From NCBI RefSeq assembly GCF_020141465.1, contig NZ_JAHSPD010000002.1, positions 1-63,571 on the forward strand: a stretch of DNA of 63,571 nucleotides, read 5' to 3'. Position 1 is the first letter of the stretch. Every line of letters starts with the position of its first letter. The notes beneath the pieces were generated by a model. The model had not been told where the DNA came from. It worked only from the letters and a program-made list of their open reading frames with translations, and did not search any database. Shown here piece by piece: positions 8,245 to 17,627 of the stretch. Position numbers and translations under genes: made by a program. The stretch comes from Roseovarius carneus (GTDB taxonomy: Bacteria; Pseudomonadota; Alphaproteobacteria; Rhodobacterales; Rhodobacteraceae).

Positions 8245-9120
8245 ATGGCAGATATTTCACTTCGCGGTACGGTACAAACAGTTGAAAGCATACAATCTGC
8301 TTATACCGCGCAGGTACAGCGCCGTAGGCTTTATGGCGGCCTCACTCTCCTGATTTTCATCGTTATGATGGTGTCCGGGTTCAATGTTGCGGATGACCGC
8401 AACGCTGGCGGTTTTTGGGATGGACTACATCAGATCGGCGACTACCCAGCAGATGTTTTGTCTGAAGCGTGGGAAAAGCGCGCCGATCTACCCGGCTTGA
8501 TCGCAAAATATTTTCCGGCATTGCTGGAAACCGTAAACATCGCGGCTGTCTCGACCCTCATCGGGGCTATTGGCGGGTTGTTCCTGTCGCTTCTGGGCAC
8601 GCGGGGCCTTGCCAAATGGCCAAGACTGATCCCGCTTTTCCGTCGCATCTCGGATATCATGCGCGCCGTGCCCGAGATCGTCATCGCTCTCGTCCTGATT
8701 TTTGTGCTCGGTGGTGGGCCCGTTCCCGCAATGATCGCAATTGCCATCCACACGGCTGGTGCACTGGCCAAGATGTTTTCCGAAGTGTCTGAGAACACCG
8801 ACTTGAAAGCTGTCGAAGGGCTTGCCTCCACGGGTGCCACATGGTCGCAGCGGATGCTTCTGGGTGTGTTGCCTCAGGTCGCCCCCAACTATGTCAGCTA
8901 CACGCTGCTGCGCTTCGAGATCAACATCCGTGCCTCTGCAATCCTAGGTTTTGTCGGCGCGGGTGGCCTTGGCTATGAGCTGCGAAACGCAATGGCCTGG
9001 GGTCCGGGCCGCTTTGATGAAGCTGCCGCGATTTTCATCCTCCTGTTCGGCACGATCGTATTGTTCGATCAAGTCTCAAGCCGCTACCGCAATCGTTTGA
9101 CTGAGGGACAAGGCCAATGA
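8245..9120 (+). CDS. phnE: phosphonate ABC transporter permease PhnE
   Basis: This 291-residue inner-membrane permease has a first transmembrane segment after about 35 cytoplasmic residues (LTLLIFIVMMVSGFNV). It carries the PhnE-type coupling motif VEGLASTGATWSQRMLLGVLPQV and the membrane segment IRASAILGFVGAGGLGYEL. The ATG at 8245 (MADISLRG) sits after a G-rich ribosome-binding region (GGGGGTCAGG) and is preferred over an in-frame upstream start inside the hairpin region. The stop overlaps the start of the second permease by four bases. Confidence 0.93.
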   Translation: MADISLRGTVQTVESIQSAYTAQVQRRRLYGGLTLLIFIVMMVSGFNVADDRNAGGFWDGLHQIGDYPADVLSEAWEKRADLPGLIAKYFPALLETVNIAAVSTLIGAIGGLFLSLLGTRGLAKWPRLIPLFRRISDIMRAVPEIVIALVLIFVLGGGPVPAMIAIAIHTAGALAKMFSEVSENTDLKAVEGLASTGATWSQRMLLGVLPQVAPNYVSYTLLRFEINIRASAILGFVGAGGLGYELRNAMAWGPGRFDEAAAIFILLFGTIVLFDQVSSRYRNRLTEGQGQ

Positions 9121-10430
9121 CCGCTATTGATCTGGGTACAACCAAGTTTGAGGCTGAAAAGCTCTTCCAGCGCAAGCGCTTGATTGGCTTTGGCATCCCT
9201 TCGGTCATCGCAGTTTATTTCGTCTATATCTTCTTCGCGTTTGACCTGCCTGGCCTTGCCGGACGCGCCAATATGGAAAACGCGGTAACTCTGGCTTCGG
9301 ACAGTTGGTCTCATAAGGTCCATGTCACTCGGGATAATCGATCGGGAGAGATCACTTATGCCGTCGAAGGGGAGCGCAAGGGCCGCTACCCCGACGGCCA
9401 GCGCCCTGATTGGGTCAGCGGCGACGATATCGTTGTTGTTGATCTGGGAGACAGGCATGTCGTCCGCTATCTGCCAGACAGCCGGACCGAGATTGAAATT
9501 CCAGGCTTCCAAATGATTGCGGCACAGGCCGAGGGGCGCACCGTCACGACCAACCTGCCTAATGATCTGCCCGATTGGATTTCCGCCTCGGACCGCCGCG
9601 TGGGCATCACCACGCCCGAAGGCCGCATTACCTTGACGGGCGCGCGGACAGAGGTTTTCAATTATTTTCCCGGATGGGAGCTATTCTGGTTTACGCTCGA
9701 CAGCCCCTACTACGGACAGTCCTTGGCCACGATCCTGTTTGGGGACCAGATCGACCCTGAGCGCGGCAATTTCACTGGCGCGATATCCGACTGGTGGAAC
9801 AACGCCATGTGGCGGCATAAGGACGTGGCTTGGGCCATTGGCGAGACAATCCTGATGGCCTTCCTCGGCACCATGGGGGCGGCGATCATCGCCCTGCCGC
9901 TGGGCTTTCTCGCAGCAAAACGGTTCTCGCCGTTCATGCTCGTGCGCGCTACCACCCGCCGTCTGTTTGATTTCGTACGCGGTGTCGATGCGCTGATCTG
10001 GACGGTAGTGCTCGCCCGTGCCTTTGGCCCTGGCCCGCTTACTGGCACATTGGCAATCCTGATCACGGATACCGGCACTTTCGGCAAGATCTTCTCAGAG
10101 GCATTGGAAAACGTGGATCAAAAGCAAATTGAGGGCGTCGCCTCGACCGGAGCCAAGCCGCTGCAACGCTACCGCTTTGGCGTCATACCGCAGATTGTGC
10201 CGGTGCTTCTGGCCCAAATCCTTTACTTCCTTGAATCCAACACCCGCTCTGCCACCATCATCGGCGCGATCACGGGCGGTGGCATCGGCCTTATGCTGAC
10301 CCAAGCAATCCAGACCCAGAAAGACTGGGAGGAAGTCGCTTATTATATCGTCCTGATCATCGCCATGGTGATGTTCATGGACTGGTTCTCAGGCTGGCTG
10401 CGCGCCAAGCTGATCGGGCGTAAGGACTGA
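9117..10430 (+). CDS. phnE: second phosphonate permease PhnE with large periplasmic insert
   Basis: This 437-residue PhnE paralogue has the same C-terminal core (IEGVASTGAKPLQRYRFGVIPQIVP; RSATIIGAITGGGIGL) as the first permease. Between the first membrane segment (about residues 25-45) and the second (about 250) it carries some 190 extra residues that should lie in the periplasm. Two-permease phn operons with one long PhnE are known in alphaproteobacteria, so the insert is likely a subfamily domain. The two permeases probably form a heterodimer served by PhnC. Coupled by overlap to phnE upstream and by TGATG to the decayed SDR gene downstream. Confidence 0.93.
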   Translation: MTAIDLGTTKFEAEKLFQRKRLIGFGIPSVIAVYFVYIFFAFDLPGLAGRANMENAVTLASDSWSHKVHVTRDNRSGEITYAVEGERKGRYPDGQRPDWVSGDDIVVVDLGDRHVVRYLPDSRTEIEIPGFQMIAAQAEGRTVTTNLPNDLPDWISASDRRVGITTPEGRITLTGARTEVFNYFPGWELFWFTLDSPYYGQSLATILFGDQIDPERGNFTGAISDWWNNAMWRHKDVAWAIGETILMAFLGTMGAAIIALPLGFLAAKRFSPFMLVRATTRRLFDFVRGVDALIWTVVLARAFGPGPLTGTLAILITDTGTFGKIFSEALENVDQKQIEGVASTGAKPLQRYRFGVIPQIVPVLLAQILYFLESNTRSATIIGAITGGGIGLMLTQAIQTQKDWEEVAYYIVLIIAMVMFMDWFSGWLRAKLIGRKD

Positions 10431-10927
10431 TGGCGCGCATCTTGATCACCGGAAGCAACCATCCAATTGATATTGCCATCAATAATGCAGGTAGTATTGG
10501 ACCGGACAGCCCCACAACCGATATGGATTGGACTGCAATGGCCTATACATTTGCGGCCAATGTCGCGGGTGCTCTGGCCGTCAGCACGGCCTGTCTGGAT
10601 CATTTGCGCCGTAGCAGCAGGCCCCGTACCCTAACTGTCTCAAGTCAGATATCATATATGGGCTATGCCAAATCGGATCGCATTGCCTACCGCGCCTCCA
10701 AGGCTGCGGTAAATAAGGTTGTGCAAGGATTGGCCACAGATCCCTCTAGAGATGGCATTGCAGCCGTGCGTGTCGATCCTTGTTGGGTTCGGACAGATAT
10801 GGGGCGCACAGAGGCCGAGCTTGACCCAAAAGAAGTCGCCACAGGAATTATCAGTCTGGCAGAGCGCGTCACGCTTGAACTCACAGGCAAGCTCTTTCGC
10901 TGGACTGGCGAGGAGCGTGCGTTTTGA
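10430..10927 (+). pseudogene. short-chain dehydrogenase with internal deletion
   Basis: The reading frame opens like an SDR (MARILITGSN) but jumps directly to the later motif DIAINNAGS. It therefore lacks the rest of the glycine-rich NAD-binding loop and the second beta-alpha-beta unit, roughly 55-65 residues. The rest is intact: S-x12-YRASKAAVN (catalytic Tyr and Lys) and VRVDPCWVRTDMG. The deletion keeps the frame, so a 165-residue protein could still be made, but without a dinucleotide site it should be inactive. It sits between phnE and the acetyltransferase gene, coupled to both, as an SDR gene often does in roseobacter phn operons. Confidence 0.8.
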
Positions 10928-11553
10928 CTGAGACCAGATTAAAACCGGATGTCCCTTTTCTTCATCCCGATTGCGAGATCACAGATGCGACATTCGGAAA
11001 ATACGTGGAAATCGGACGGGGCAGCCGCTTGGCGCATTCCAATATGGATGACTATTCATACTGCGACCGATTTGCTGACATTGCCAATACTTGTGTGGGC
11101 AAGTTCTCGAACATTGCAGCCTTTGTGCGGATCGGGGCCACGGACCACCCGATGGAAAGAGCGAGCCTGCATCACTTTCAGTATCGCTCGGCCGACTATT
11201 TTGAAGATACGGAGCATGATGACGCTTGGTTTGCCCACAGGCGCAGCCGTCGCACGGTGATTGGTCATGATACATGGCTTGGTCACGGTGCACAGGTCCG
11301 GCCCGAAGTGACCATCGGCCATGGAGCCGTTATCGCTGGCGGCGCAATTGTGACAAAAGACGTGCCCCCTTACATGATCGTGGCAGGTATTCCGGCTACC
11401 CCACTGCGTTTCCGTTTTGAACCAAAGATTGCTGACAGGCTTATGGCGCTGGCATGGTGGGATTGGCCACACGACCGCTTGCGCGGCGCTCTTGATGATT
11501 TTCGCAACCTCGGCGCCGAGGAATTTCTAGAGCGCTACGAGGGCACGATCTGA
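10924..11553 (+). CDS. phosphonate-operon hexapeptide acetyltransferase
   Basis: This 209-residue left-handed beta-helix transferase has imperfect hexapeptide repeats (ITDATFGKYVEIGRGS; IGHDTWLGHGAQVRPEVTIGHGAVIAGGAIV; VPPYMIVAGIPATPLRFRF). The family (TIGR03308 type) is found almost only with C-P lyase genes. It is thought to acetylate an amino-group-bearing phosphonate or an intermediate, as the unrelated PhnO does. The start is TTG at 10924, overlapping the stop of the SDR relic (TTGA). It is the last gene of the phnC operon. The substrate is unknown. Confidence 0.87.
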   Translation: MTETRLKPDVPFLHPDCEITDATFGKYVEIGRGSRLAHSNMDDYSYCDRFADIANTCVGKFSNIAAFVRIGATDHPMERASLHHFQYRSADYFEDTEHDDAWFAHRRSRRTVIGHDTWLGHGAQVRPEVTIGHGAVIAGGAIVTKDVPPYMIVAGIPATPLRFRFEPKIADRLMALAWWDWPHDRLRGALDDFRNLGAEEFLERYEGTI

Positions 11554-11559
11554 CTCCAG

Positions 11560-11577
11560 ATGTCACAAAGTCGTAGT
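11560..11577 (+). promoter_or_regulatory. weak PhoB-box-like sequence before the first acyltransferase gene
   Basis: ATGTCAC-AAAG-TCGTAGT has a good first half-site and a poor second one. It lies 47 bp before the acyltransferase start and shares the GTCACAAAG core with the sequence before the second phnD. Alone it would not be convincing. Confidence 0.3.
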
Positions 11578-11623
11578 GGTACGCCGTTAAAATACGGTAG
11601 CGCGATTACCAAGGCCAAAATAG

Positions 11624-12496
11624 ATGTATAGACGCGACCATTCTCAGGTTTCCTATTCCAGCTCCGCACAATCACGATCGGGTCAAGCAGTGATCAAGTT
11701 GATCGAGAACGCAACCGGGCGGCTTCATTTGGTCCAACGGGCGCGAGACTATGATGTCGAAATTGCGCAGGGTCGAAGTTTCTGGGACGTCATGGTCAGC
11801 CGCTATGGATTGAGCCTTGATGTGGTTTCGGGGTCTATCTCGGACATTCCTGCGGACGGTCCCTTGGTTGTCGTTGCTAATCACCCCTTCGGTATCCTTG
11901 ACGGGCTTATCATGGGATACCTGCTGTCCACGCGTCGGGGTGATTTCCGCATTCTGGCAAACAGCGTTTTTCAGGGCGCGCCCGATCTCAATCGGGTTGT
12001 TCTGCCCGTAAGCTTTGACAACAGTAAAGATGCGATGATGCTGAACTTGGATACGCGCGCCAAGGCTTTGGATTTTCTCAAGGCTAGCGGCGCGATTGGC
12101 GTCTTTCCCGGTGGAACCGTTTCGACAGCGGCAACTCCTTTTCAGCGGCCATTTGATCCCGGCTGGCGCCGCTTTACGGCGCGTATGATTACCAAATCAA
12201 ATGCGACCGTGGTTCCGGTTTTCTTTGACGGTCAGAACTCGCGATTGTTTCAGTTAGCCAGCCATATCCACTATAATCTGCGCGTGGCGCTCTTGTTAAA
12301 AGAATTTCGTCGCCGGGCCGACAAACCTGTAAAGATCGCAATCGGCACGCCGATCTCGCCTGCAACGATTGCCGCACTCTCCGATGATGCACAGGGCATG
12401 ATGGACTTTCTCAGAAACGAGACATACGGGCTTTCACCAAAGAAGATTGCCCATTCGACCTACGGGTTCGAGTTTGAAGAACGATACAAGGCCTGA
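11624..12496 (+). CDS. PlsC-like glycerolipid acyltransferase
   Basis: This 290-residue protein belongs to the lysophospholipid acyltransferase superfamily. The catalytic block is VVVANHPFGILDGL (NHx4D with His and Asp in place), and the second block is AIGVFPGGTVSTA (the FPxGT-type substrate motif). No clear transmembrane segment is present, so it is likely membrane-associated. It is expected to transfer an acyl chain to a lysolipid. A homologue with the same architecture lies at 61869, at the opposite end of the window. It faces the arsenate operon tail to tail. A link to lipid remodelling under phosphate stress is inference only. Confidence 0.8.
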   Translation: MYRRDHSQVSYSSSAQSRSGQAVIKLIENATGRLHLVQRARDYDVEIAQGRSFWDVMVSRYGLSLDVVSGSISDIPADGPLVVVANHPFGILDGLIMGYLLSTRRGDFRILANSVFQGAPDLNRVVLPVSFDNSKDAMMLNLDTRAKALDFLKASGAIGVFPGGTVSTAATPFQRPFDPGWRRFTARMITKSNATVVPVFFDGQNSRLFQLASHIHYNLRVALLLKEFRRRADKPVKIAIGTPISPATIAALSDDAQGMMDFLRNETYGLSPKKIAHSTYGFEFEERYKA

Positions 12497-12511
12497 AGGG
12501 CCGCAACCCCA

Positions 12512-13780
12512 TCATTTCAAACCATTATCCGACTTCAGGAAACCCACCGTGATCGCCGACACGGCAACCATCCCTGCCGCAGTTCCCAACATCAGCGCCA
12601 GACCACCTGCCTGATACGTCAGGCCCGACAGCAAGGTTCCGGCCAACCGCCCGCCCGCATTGGCCATGTAGTAAAAGCCCACATCCATCGTGACCCTTTC
12701 TGCCTTCGTAAAGGACAGGATCAGGTAGGAATGTAGTGATGAGTTCACAGCGAAGACCGCACCGAAGATCAGCAAGCCGGCGACAAGCGTGAGGGTGAGC
12801 CACATGTGCGCCTCTGTCGCGGTGACTGCCGCGAGTGTCAGCATCACCGGAACGGCAGCGAGGCCCCAGCCCCAGGTCCGCGCCGCGCCAATCAGGTCCG
12901 CCTCGGACCGCTGGCTTGCCCGCAGGATGCGTGGCGCGTTGGCCTGAACAAGACCATAGAGAATGACCCAAACGGCCATGAATGTCCCGATCATGAAGAA
13001 TGCGGCGCGGTTGCCTTCGGTTGTGCCATCCGACAGCACAGCGTAAAAATAGATAGGAATGCCTACAACGAACCAGACGTCCCGCGCCCCGAACAAGAAC
13101 ACCCGTGCCGCGCTAAGCCAGTTCACGTTAGCCGACTTGGAAAACACCTCTGAGAATTTCGTACCCTTGCGTCCCTTCGGTAGCCCCGGCGGCATAGCAA
13201 TCAAAACGGCTAGCAGAATTGCGGCAAGGATCGCAGCCATGCCCAAAACCGCCAAGACAAATCCAAGTGTCGCCAGCAAAACAGCACCCAGCAGAAACCC
13301 CGCGCCCTTCACCATATTCTTGGACCCCGTCAACAGAGCCACCCAGCGAAAGAGCGCTCCATCCTGTGACGGCGCCAGCAATTTGACGGCTGATTTGGAT
13401 GACATCTTGGCGAGGTCCTTGGCCACGCCGCTTGCAGCCTGCACCAGCATGACAAAGACCACCGACGCGCCGACCGCCCAGGACGGATCAAGCTGGGCCA
13501 GCGCCAGCAGCGCCAGCACCTGCAACCCAAGCCCTGCATAAAGTGTCGATGCCAGGCCAAACCGGGCGGCAATCCATCCTGCGCACAGGTTGGTGACGAC
13601 GCCCGCAATCTCGTAGAGCACAAACAGATAGGCCAGTTGGACTGGCGAAAATCCCAGTGTATGGAAGTGCAAAAGCACCAGCATGCGCAAGGCACCATCG
13701 GTCAGCATGAAAGCCCAGTAGGCGGCGGTGACCGCGATATAGGCTGACAGCCCCTCGGGCCGCGCGGAGGTGTCCGTCAC
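12512..13780 (-). CDS. arsJ: organoarsenical exporter ArsJ (MFS)
   Basis: This 422-residue major facilitator protein has about twelve membrane segments. The N-terminus [26 protein letters not shown] and the loop [16 protein letters not shown] are characteristic of ArsJ. With its partner GAPDH, ArsJ forms an arsenate detoxification route. GAPDH makes 1-arseno-3-phosphoglycerate, ArsJ exports it, and it breaks down to arsenate outside the cell. The start is GTG, overlapping the GAPDH stop (GTGA), so the two are translationally coupled. The linkage is the strongest support for the specific call; the membrane topology alone would only say MFS. Confidence 0.88.
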   Translation of the reverse strand: MTDTSARPEGLSAYIAVTAAYWAFMLTDGALRMLVLLHFHTLGFSPVQLAYLFVLYEIAGVVTNLCAGWIAARFGLASTLYAGLGLQVLALLALAQLDPSWAVGASVVFVMLVQAASGVAKDLAKMSSKSAVKLLAPSQDGALFRWVALLTGSKNMVKGAGFLLGAVLLATLGFVLAVLGMAAILAAILLAVLIAMPPGLPKGRKGTKFSEVFSKSANVNWLSAARVFLFGARDVWFVVGIPIYFYAVLSDGTTEGNRAAFFMIGTFMAVWVILYGLVQANAPRILRASQRSEADLIGAARTWGWGLAAVPVMLTLAAVTATEAHMWLTLTLVAGLLIFGAVFAVNSSLHSYLILSFTKAERVTMDVGFYYMANAGGRLAGTLLSGLTYQAGGLALMLGTAAGMVAVSAITVGFLKSDNGLK

Positions 13781-14775
13781 AGACTGCCCCCGACCATCAA
13801 GGCCACATCCACCAACCGGTGCGCATACCCCATCTCGTTGTCATACCACGCGTAGACCTTCACCTGAGTGCCATTGATCACCATGGTTGAAGGCGCATCA
13901 ACAATGCTCGAGCGTTCGTCATTGGTGTAGTCGGTAGAGACAAGCGGGCGCTCTTCATAGCCAAGAATGTCCTTAAGCGGCCCTTCGGAGGCAGCCTTAA
14001 AAAGCGCATTGACCTCTTCTGCGGTGGTCTCCCGCTCGACCTCGAACACGCAATCGGTCAGCGACGCATTGAGCAGTGGCACGCGGACCGCGTGACCGTT
14101 CAGGCGACCTGTCAGCTCAGGATAGATAAGCGTGATGGCGGTCGCGCTGCCAGTGGTCGTCGGGATGAGGGAATTCAGGGCAGAGCGCGCACGGCGCAGG
14201 TCTTTCGCCGGACGGTCCACAATGGTCTGTGTGTTGGTAACGTTATGGATCGTGGTGATGGAGCCATGTTTGATCCGCAAGGTTTCGTGGATCACCTTGA
14301 CCACGGGCGCCAGACAATTGGTGGTGCAACTGGCCGCGGTCACGATGTGGTGCCGGTCCGGTTCATAGATGTCGTGGTTGACACCATAAACGATATTGGC
14401 GCCCCCCCCGTCCTTGACTGGGGCAGATACAATCACCTTCTTCACGCCTGCCTCGAAATAGGGGGAGATCTTCGCCTCGGTCTTGAAGGCCCCGGTGCAG
14501 TCGATCACCACATCAACGCCGTCCAGCGGCAGGTCCGCGATGTCGCGGGCGCCGATAAACGGAAGGCGCGTGCCATTAATGGAAACGCTGTCGTCGTCAT
14601 GTGCAAAATCGGCCTTCCAACGGCCATGGACCGTGTCGAACTCCAACAGATGCGCGTGCATCCGCGGATCGCCCACGGCATCGTTGATCCATGCGATCTT
14701 CACCCCCTGCTCCAGCAAAGGTTTCAGGGCAAGTTTCCCAATGCGGCCAAGGCCGTTGAGAGCATAAACAGTCAT
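13777..14775 (-). CDS. arsenic-operon glyceraldehyde-3-phosphate dehydrogenase
   Basis: This 332-residue GAPDH has an N-terminal NAD fold (NGLGRIGK at residues 7-14), catalytic cysteine in [10 protein letters not shown] near residue 150 and catalytic histidine in the conserved downstream block. The C-terminus [16 protein letters not shown] is typical. Its place between an ArsR-ArsC fusion and ArsJ marks it as the specialised enzyme. It phosphorolyses glyceraldehyde-3-phosphate with arsenate in place of phosphate, making 1-arseno-3-phosphoglycerate for export. It overlaps both neighbours by four bases. It is unlikely to be the glycolytic copy, which would normally sit elsewhere. Confidence 0.92.
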   Translation of the reverse strand: MTVYALNGLGRIGKLALKPLLEQGVKIAWINDAVGDPRMHAHLLEFDTVHGRWKADFAHDDDSVSINGTRLPFIGARDIADLPLDGVDVVIDCTGAFKTEAKISPYFEAGVKKVIVSAPVKDGGGANIVYGVNHDIYEPDRHHIVTAASCTTNCLAPVVKVIHETLRIKHGSITTIHNVTNTQTIVDRPAKDLRRARSALNSLIPTTTGSATAITLIYPELTGRLNGHAVRVPLLNASLTDCVFEVERETTAEEVNALFKAASEGPLKDILGYEERPLVSTDYTNDERSSIVDAPSTMVINGTQVKVYAWYDNEMGYAHRLVDVALMVGGSL

Positions 14776-15620
14776 ATCTTTGATCCTTTGTCAGTAGATT
14801 GGCCGATCTCGTCGACAGCTTTGTGCAAGGACAACCGGTCCAAAGAGACAAGGGGCAAAGCCGTAAAAGCGGTCATGCGATTGCGCAGCGCGCCATAGGT
14901 CTGGTGAAAGGCGAGACTCTTTTCTGCGTCAGAGCCCTCAACCTTCACCGGGTCCGGCAGCCCCCAATGCGCGCTTACGGGTTGATTGTGCCACGAGGGG
15001 CATTCTTCATTGGCCGCCTGATTGCAGACAGTAAAGACGAAATCGAATTCTGGGGCGTCCGCCCCTTGGAACTCGGAGATGTTCTTGGAACGAAGGGCAG
15101 AGACATCATGCCCTTTCTGTTCCAGCACCTCGACCGCAAAGGGATTCAGTTCCGAGCGCGACTTGGTGCCTGCCGAATAGACAACGAAGCGGTCACCGGC
15201 GAGGTCGCGCAGGATGGACTCAGCAAAGATGGACCGAGCAGAATTGCCGGTGCAGATGAACAAGACGTTGTATTTTCGGTCGGCCATTGGACTGTCCCCA
15301 TTGATGATGGAATAGGCATTTGGAGTGCAAATCTCTGGCCTGCCTCTGCAACAATCGTGCAAGAGGTAATCAACAGTCTCGCGAGTGGCATCCATGTCGA
15401 TTGAATAGCGCAAGGACGTGCCAATACGCTCTTGGCTGATCAAACCGGCGTGCATCAGCGCGTTCACATAGGTCGACAGCGTATTTGGCTTTAGCCCAAG
15501 CGCTTGCGCCAGCTCTGTCGCCGGGACGCGATCAGGATAGCGTCGCATCAGCAGTTGGAACAGCGCCAGCCGTTGGGGATGGCCAAGTGTCGAAAGGCGG
15601 TTGGGAATCAGTATTTCCAT
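14772..15620 (-). CDS. ArsR-ArsC fusion: arsenic repressor and arsenate reductase
   Basis: One 282-residue polypeptide joins two arsenic proteins. Residues about 1-85 are an ArsR winged helix ([28 protein letters not shown]). It is followed by a cysteine cluster ([10 protein letters not shown]) that resembles the CC-x5-C arsenite site of one ArsR class, here with six spacing residues. Residues about 118-260 are a low-molecular-weight phosphatase-type arsenate reductase ([10 protein letters not shown] loop with its catalytic cysteine; [11 protein letters not shown]). The fusion would let reduction product and sensor meet in one molecule. No Shine-Dalgarno sequence precedes the ATG; a TATATT element lies ten bases before it, so the mRNA may be leaderless. 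Confidence 0.9.
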   Translation of the reverse strand: MEILIPNRLSTLGHPQRLALFQLLMRRYPDRVPATELAQALGLKPNTLSTYVNALMHAGLISQERIGTSLRYSIDMDATRETVDYLLHDCCRGRPEICTPNAYSIINGDSPMADRKYNVLFICTGNSARSIFAESILRDLAGDRFVVYSAGTKSRSELNPFAVEVLEQKGHDVSALRSKNISEFQGADAPEFDFVFTVCNQAANEECPSWHNQPVSAHWGLPDPVKVEGSDAEKSLAFHQTYGALRNRMTAFTALPLVSLDRLSLHKAVDEIGQSTDKGSKI

Positions 15621-15622
15621 AA

Positions 15623-15638
15623 TTCACGAATATATGAA
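15623..15638 (-). promoter_or_regulatory. candidate ArsR operator and -10 element
   Basis: On the minus strand, TTCA-TATATTCG-TGAA is an inverted repeat that begins three bases before the start codon and encloses TATATT, a good -10 hexamer. A repressor here would block the promoter directly. I see no convincing -35 sequence. Confidence 0.5.
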
Positions 15639-15767
15639 CAATGGGCGCCTTGGAAGTGAAGATTTTGTAACCCGCCACACCGGCGACGATAGCTTTAAGA
15701 CGGATCAGACGCTCAACGAGCATCGGCCAGCTAGCTCTGTTACGGGTGTTGTGCTGATGAGCAAGCC

Positions 15768-16487
15768 TTACGTTTCAAGCGTCAACGTTACCCGATCGCC
15801 TGCAAACCAGGTACGACCGTACTCTACGGGCAGCCCGCCCTCGCAATGATTTACACTCGAAGATCTCAGCAGCGGATCACCTTCGGCAACATGCAAGAGC
15901 AGCGCGTGGGTTGCCGTGGCGCGGACTGCCGTCAGGCGGGTTGAGGCACGCGTATAGTCGTCGATGCCCGCAACACTCAAAGCTTGTGTGACGCTGTTTG
16001 TTTCATTCAACGCAGCGGTGATCCCTACAAGGCGCGCCAGTGGAAACAGGCTTTCAAATACGGCAATCGGCTGGCCATCGGCCAATGAAAGCCCGTGATA
16101 GACACAAACCGGATCGCCCGCCTTGATCTGCAACGCCTGAGCCTCACCAATTGTCGCAGCGCGCTCGTCCAACGCGAGCATGCGCTTTTCGGGTCTGCGG
16201 CCTGCGGCGATCAGATTTTCATGGAAACGCACCCGATTGCCAATCGGATAGTCAGTCGGCGTGGCCGCGACAAAGGTCCCTGCGCCGCGGCGGGTGCGTA
16301 CCAACCCTTCCTCAACCAATACAGAAATCCCATGGCGCACCGTGTGGCGGTTCACGCCAAAGCGGTCTGCCAGTGCTGCCTCGGTCGGCAGCTTGTCCCC
16401 CGGCGCATAGCGCTCTTCGGCTAAGTCATTGCGCAAAGCATTCGCGATGGCCTTCCAGATCGGGGTTTTGTCAGAACCGTCACGCAA
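15768..16487 (-). CDS. phnF: GntR-family phosphonate regulator PhnF
   Basis: This 239-residue protein has an N-terminal GntR winged helix (PIWKAIANALRNDLAEERYAPGDKLPTE, split here by topology; GVNRHTVRHGISVLVEEGLV) and a HutC-type UTRA ligand domain (IGNRVRFHENLIAAGRRPEK; AEGDPLLRSSSVN; PVEYGRTWFAGDRV). This architecture, divergent from phnG, identifies PhnF. It probably represses the C-P lyase operon and responds to a phosphonate or phosphate signal. The only reasonable start is TTG at 16487, which is inside a Pho-box-like repeat shared with phnG. Transcription is away from phnG and towards the arsenate operon, 148 bp ahead. Confidence 0.88.
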   Translation of the reverse strand: MRDGSDKTPIWKAIANALRNDLAEERYAPGDKLPTEAALADRFGVNRHTVRHGISVLVEEGLVRTRRGAGTFVAATPTDYPIGNRVRFHENLIAAGRRPEKRMLALDERAATIGEAQALQIKAGDPVCVYHGLSLADGQPIAVFESLFPLARLVGITAALNETNSVTQALSVAGIDDYTRASTRLTAVRATATHALLLHVAEGDPLLRSSSVNHCEGGLPVEYGRTWFAGDRVTLTLET

Positions 16488-16494
16488 GTTTCAC
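16477..16494 (+). promoter_or_regulatory. candidate PhoB box between phnF and phnG
   Basis: CCGTCAC-GCAA-GTTTCAC has two half-sites at the correct 11-bp spacing. It overlaps the phnF start codon and ends 75 bp before phnG. A TGTTAT sequence 10 bp downstream could serve as the -10 of a PhoB-activated phnG promoter. Confidence 0.55.
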
Positions 16495-16534
16495 AAAACT
16501 CTTCTGTTATGAGGGCATCAATATGATAAGATAT

Positions 16535-16548
16535 GTATAGTTGTATAG
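16535..16548 (+). promoter_or_regulatory. GTATAG direct repeat, possible PhnF site
   Basis: GTATAG-TT-GTATAG is a direct repeat 20 bp before the phnG start. HutC-type GntR regulators are known to bind GT-N-TA-N-AC sequences, and GTATAGTT is one mismatch from that. The link to PhnF is inferred from position. Confidence 0.4.
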
Positions 16549-16568
16549 GAAAGAGACAAGTTGTCGAG

Positions 16569-17024
16569 ATGAAAGACACTGTGAACGAAAATAATTCCCG
16601 CAAGGCGTGGATGGGTTTGCTGGCTAAAGCGCCCGAAGGCCGTGTGGCGGCACTGCTGGATGCTGAGATATCACGCCCCGCTTTCACGTGGCTGCGCACA
16701 CCAGAGATTGGCAGCACGATGGTCCGCGCGCGCGCAGGCGCCACTGGTGCCCCCTTCAATCTGGGCGAGATGACCATAACCCGCTGCGCTTTGACGTTAG
16801 AAACTGGCGAAGTCGGTCATGCCTATATTCAAGGGCGCCGAAAGGCCGATGCTGAGGTCGCCGCCCTCGTTGATGCGCTTATGCAAACCTCACTGTCGAG
16901 CAGGCTGCGCGAGATGGTCCTTGAGCCTCTGGAGGCCGAGATGATCACCGCAAAAGCCACCCGCGCGGCTAAGGCCGCCGCGACGAAGGTTGATTTCTTT
17001 ACCATGACCCGAGGAGAAGACTGA
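16569..17024 (+). CDS. phnG: C-P lyase subunit PhnG
   Basis: PhnG is a 151-residue subunit of the C-P lyase core complex (PhnGHIJ), which with PhnI makes the 5'-triphosphate ribose-phosphonate adduct. Visible family features are KAWMGLLAKAP near the N-terminus and FNLGEMTITRCALTL with GHAYIQGR in the middle. I use ATG at 16569; a longer reading from 16533 lacks any ribosome-binding site and family similarity. The candidate site GGAAAGAG is somewhat distant (about 14 bases). The stop overlaps the phnH start (TGATG), beginning a tightly coupled operon. Confidence 0.93.
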   Translation: MKDTVNENNSRKAWMGLLAKAPEGRVAALLDAEISRPAFTWLRTPEIGSTMVRARAGATGAPFNLGEMTITRCALTLETGEVGHAYIQGRRKADAEVAALVDALMQTSLSSRLREMVLEPLEAEMITAKATRAAKAAATKVDFFTMTRGED

Positions 17025-17626
17025 TGGAGGCAAACACCCTGTCCGGCGGCTTTGCCGATCCAGCCACCCAGTCAGCCCACGCCTTTCGCAGTGTGATGGA
17101 GGCCATGGCGCGTCCGGGCACCATTCAGGATATCGAAGGGGCAACGCCCCCTGCACCGCTGTCACCCGCGATGGGTGCAGTACTGCTGACGCTTTGCGAT
17201 ACGGAAACACCAATCTATCTGGCTGGCGATATGGATTGCGAAGCGGCGCGGGCGTGGCTGGCCTTTCACACAGGCGCTCCTTTTGTTGGCCCCGCGCGTT
17301 GTATGTTTGCGGTTGGCGAGTGGGACTCGCTCGCGCCGCTCACGGTCTACCCGATCGGCACATCTGAATACCCGGATCGCTCAGCAACGCTCATAGTGGA
17401 CTGTTCAGAACTTGACGCCTCAGGTGCTACATTGATGGGTCCAGGTATCAAGGATCAAGCAACGCTTTCCTTGCCAGAAGTTGACGCGTTCCAAGAGAAC
17501 CGGAAGCTATTCCCGCTGGGGCTCGACTTCATCCTGACCAGCGGCTCACGCCTCGCGGCATTGCCTCGCTCAACCGAAGTCTCGCACTCAAGTAGCGAAG
17601 CGATAGCGCAAGTAGGAGCATCCTGA
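17024..17626 (+). CDS. phnH: C-P lyase subunit PhnH
   Basis: PhnH, 200 residues, is a structural subunit of the C-P lyase complex with a PLP-transferase-like fold but no cofactor lysine. Typical stretches are QSAHAFRSVMEAMARPGTI, LLTLCDTETPIYLAG and PLGLDFILTSGSRLAALPRST. GAGG lies seven bases before the ATG, within the end of phnG. The gene ends one base before phnI. Nothing in it appears damaged. Confidence 0.94.
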   Translation: MEANTLSGGFADPATQSAHAFRSVMEAMARPGTIQDIEGATPPAPLSPAMGAVLLTLCDTETPIYLAGDMDCEAARAWLAFHTGAPFVGPARCMFAVGEWDSLAPLTVYPIGTSEYPDRSATLIVDCSELDASGATLMGPGIKDQATLSLPEVDAFQENRKLFPLGLDFILTSGSRLAALPRSTEVSHSSSEAIAQVGAS

Positions 17627-17627
17627 C

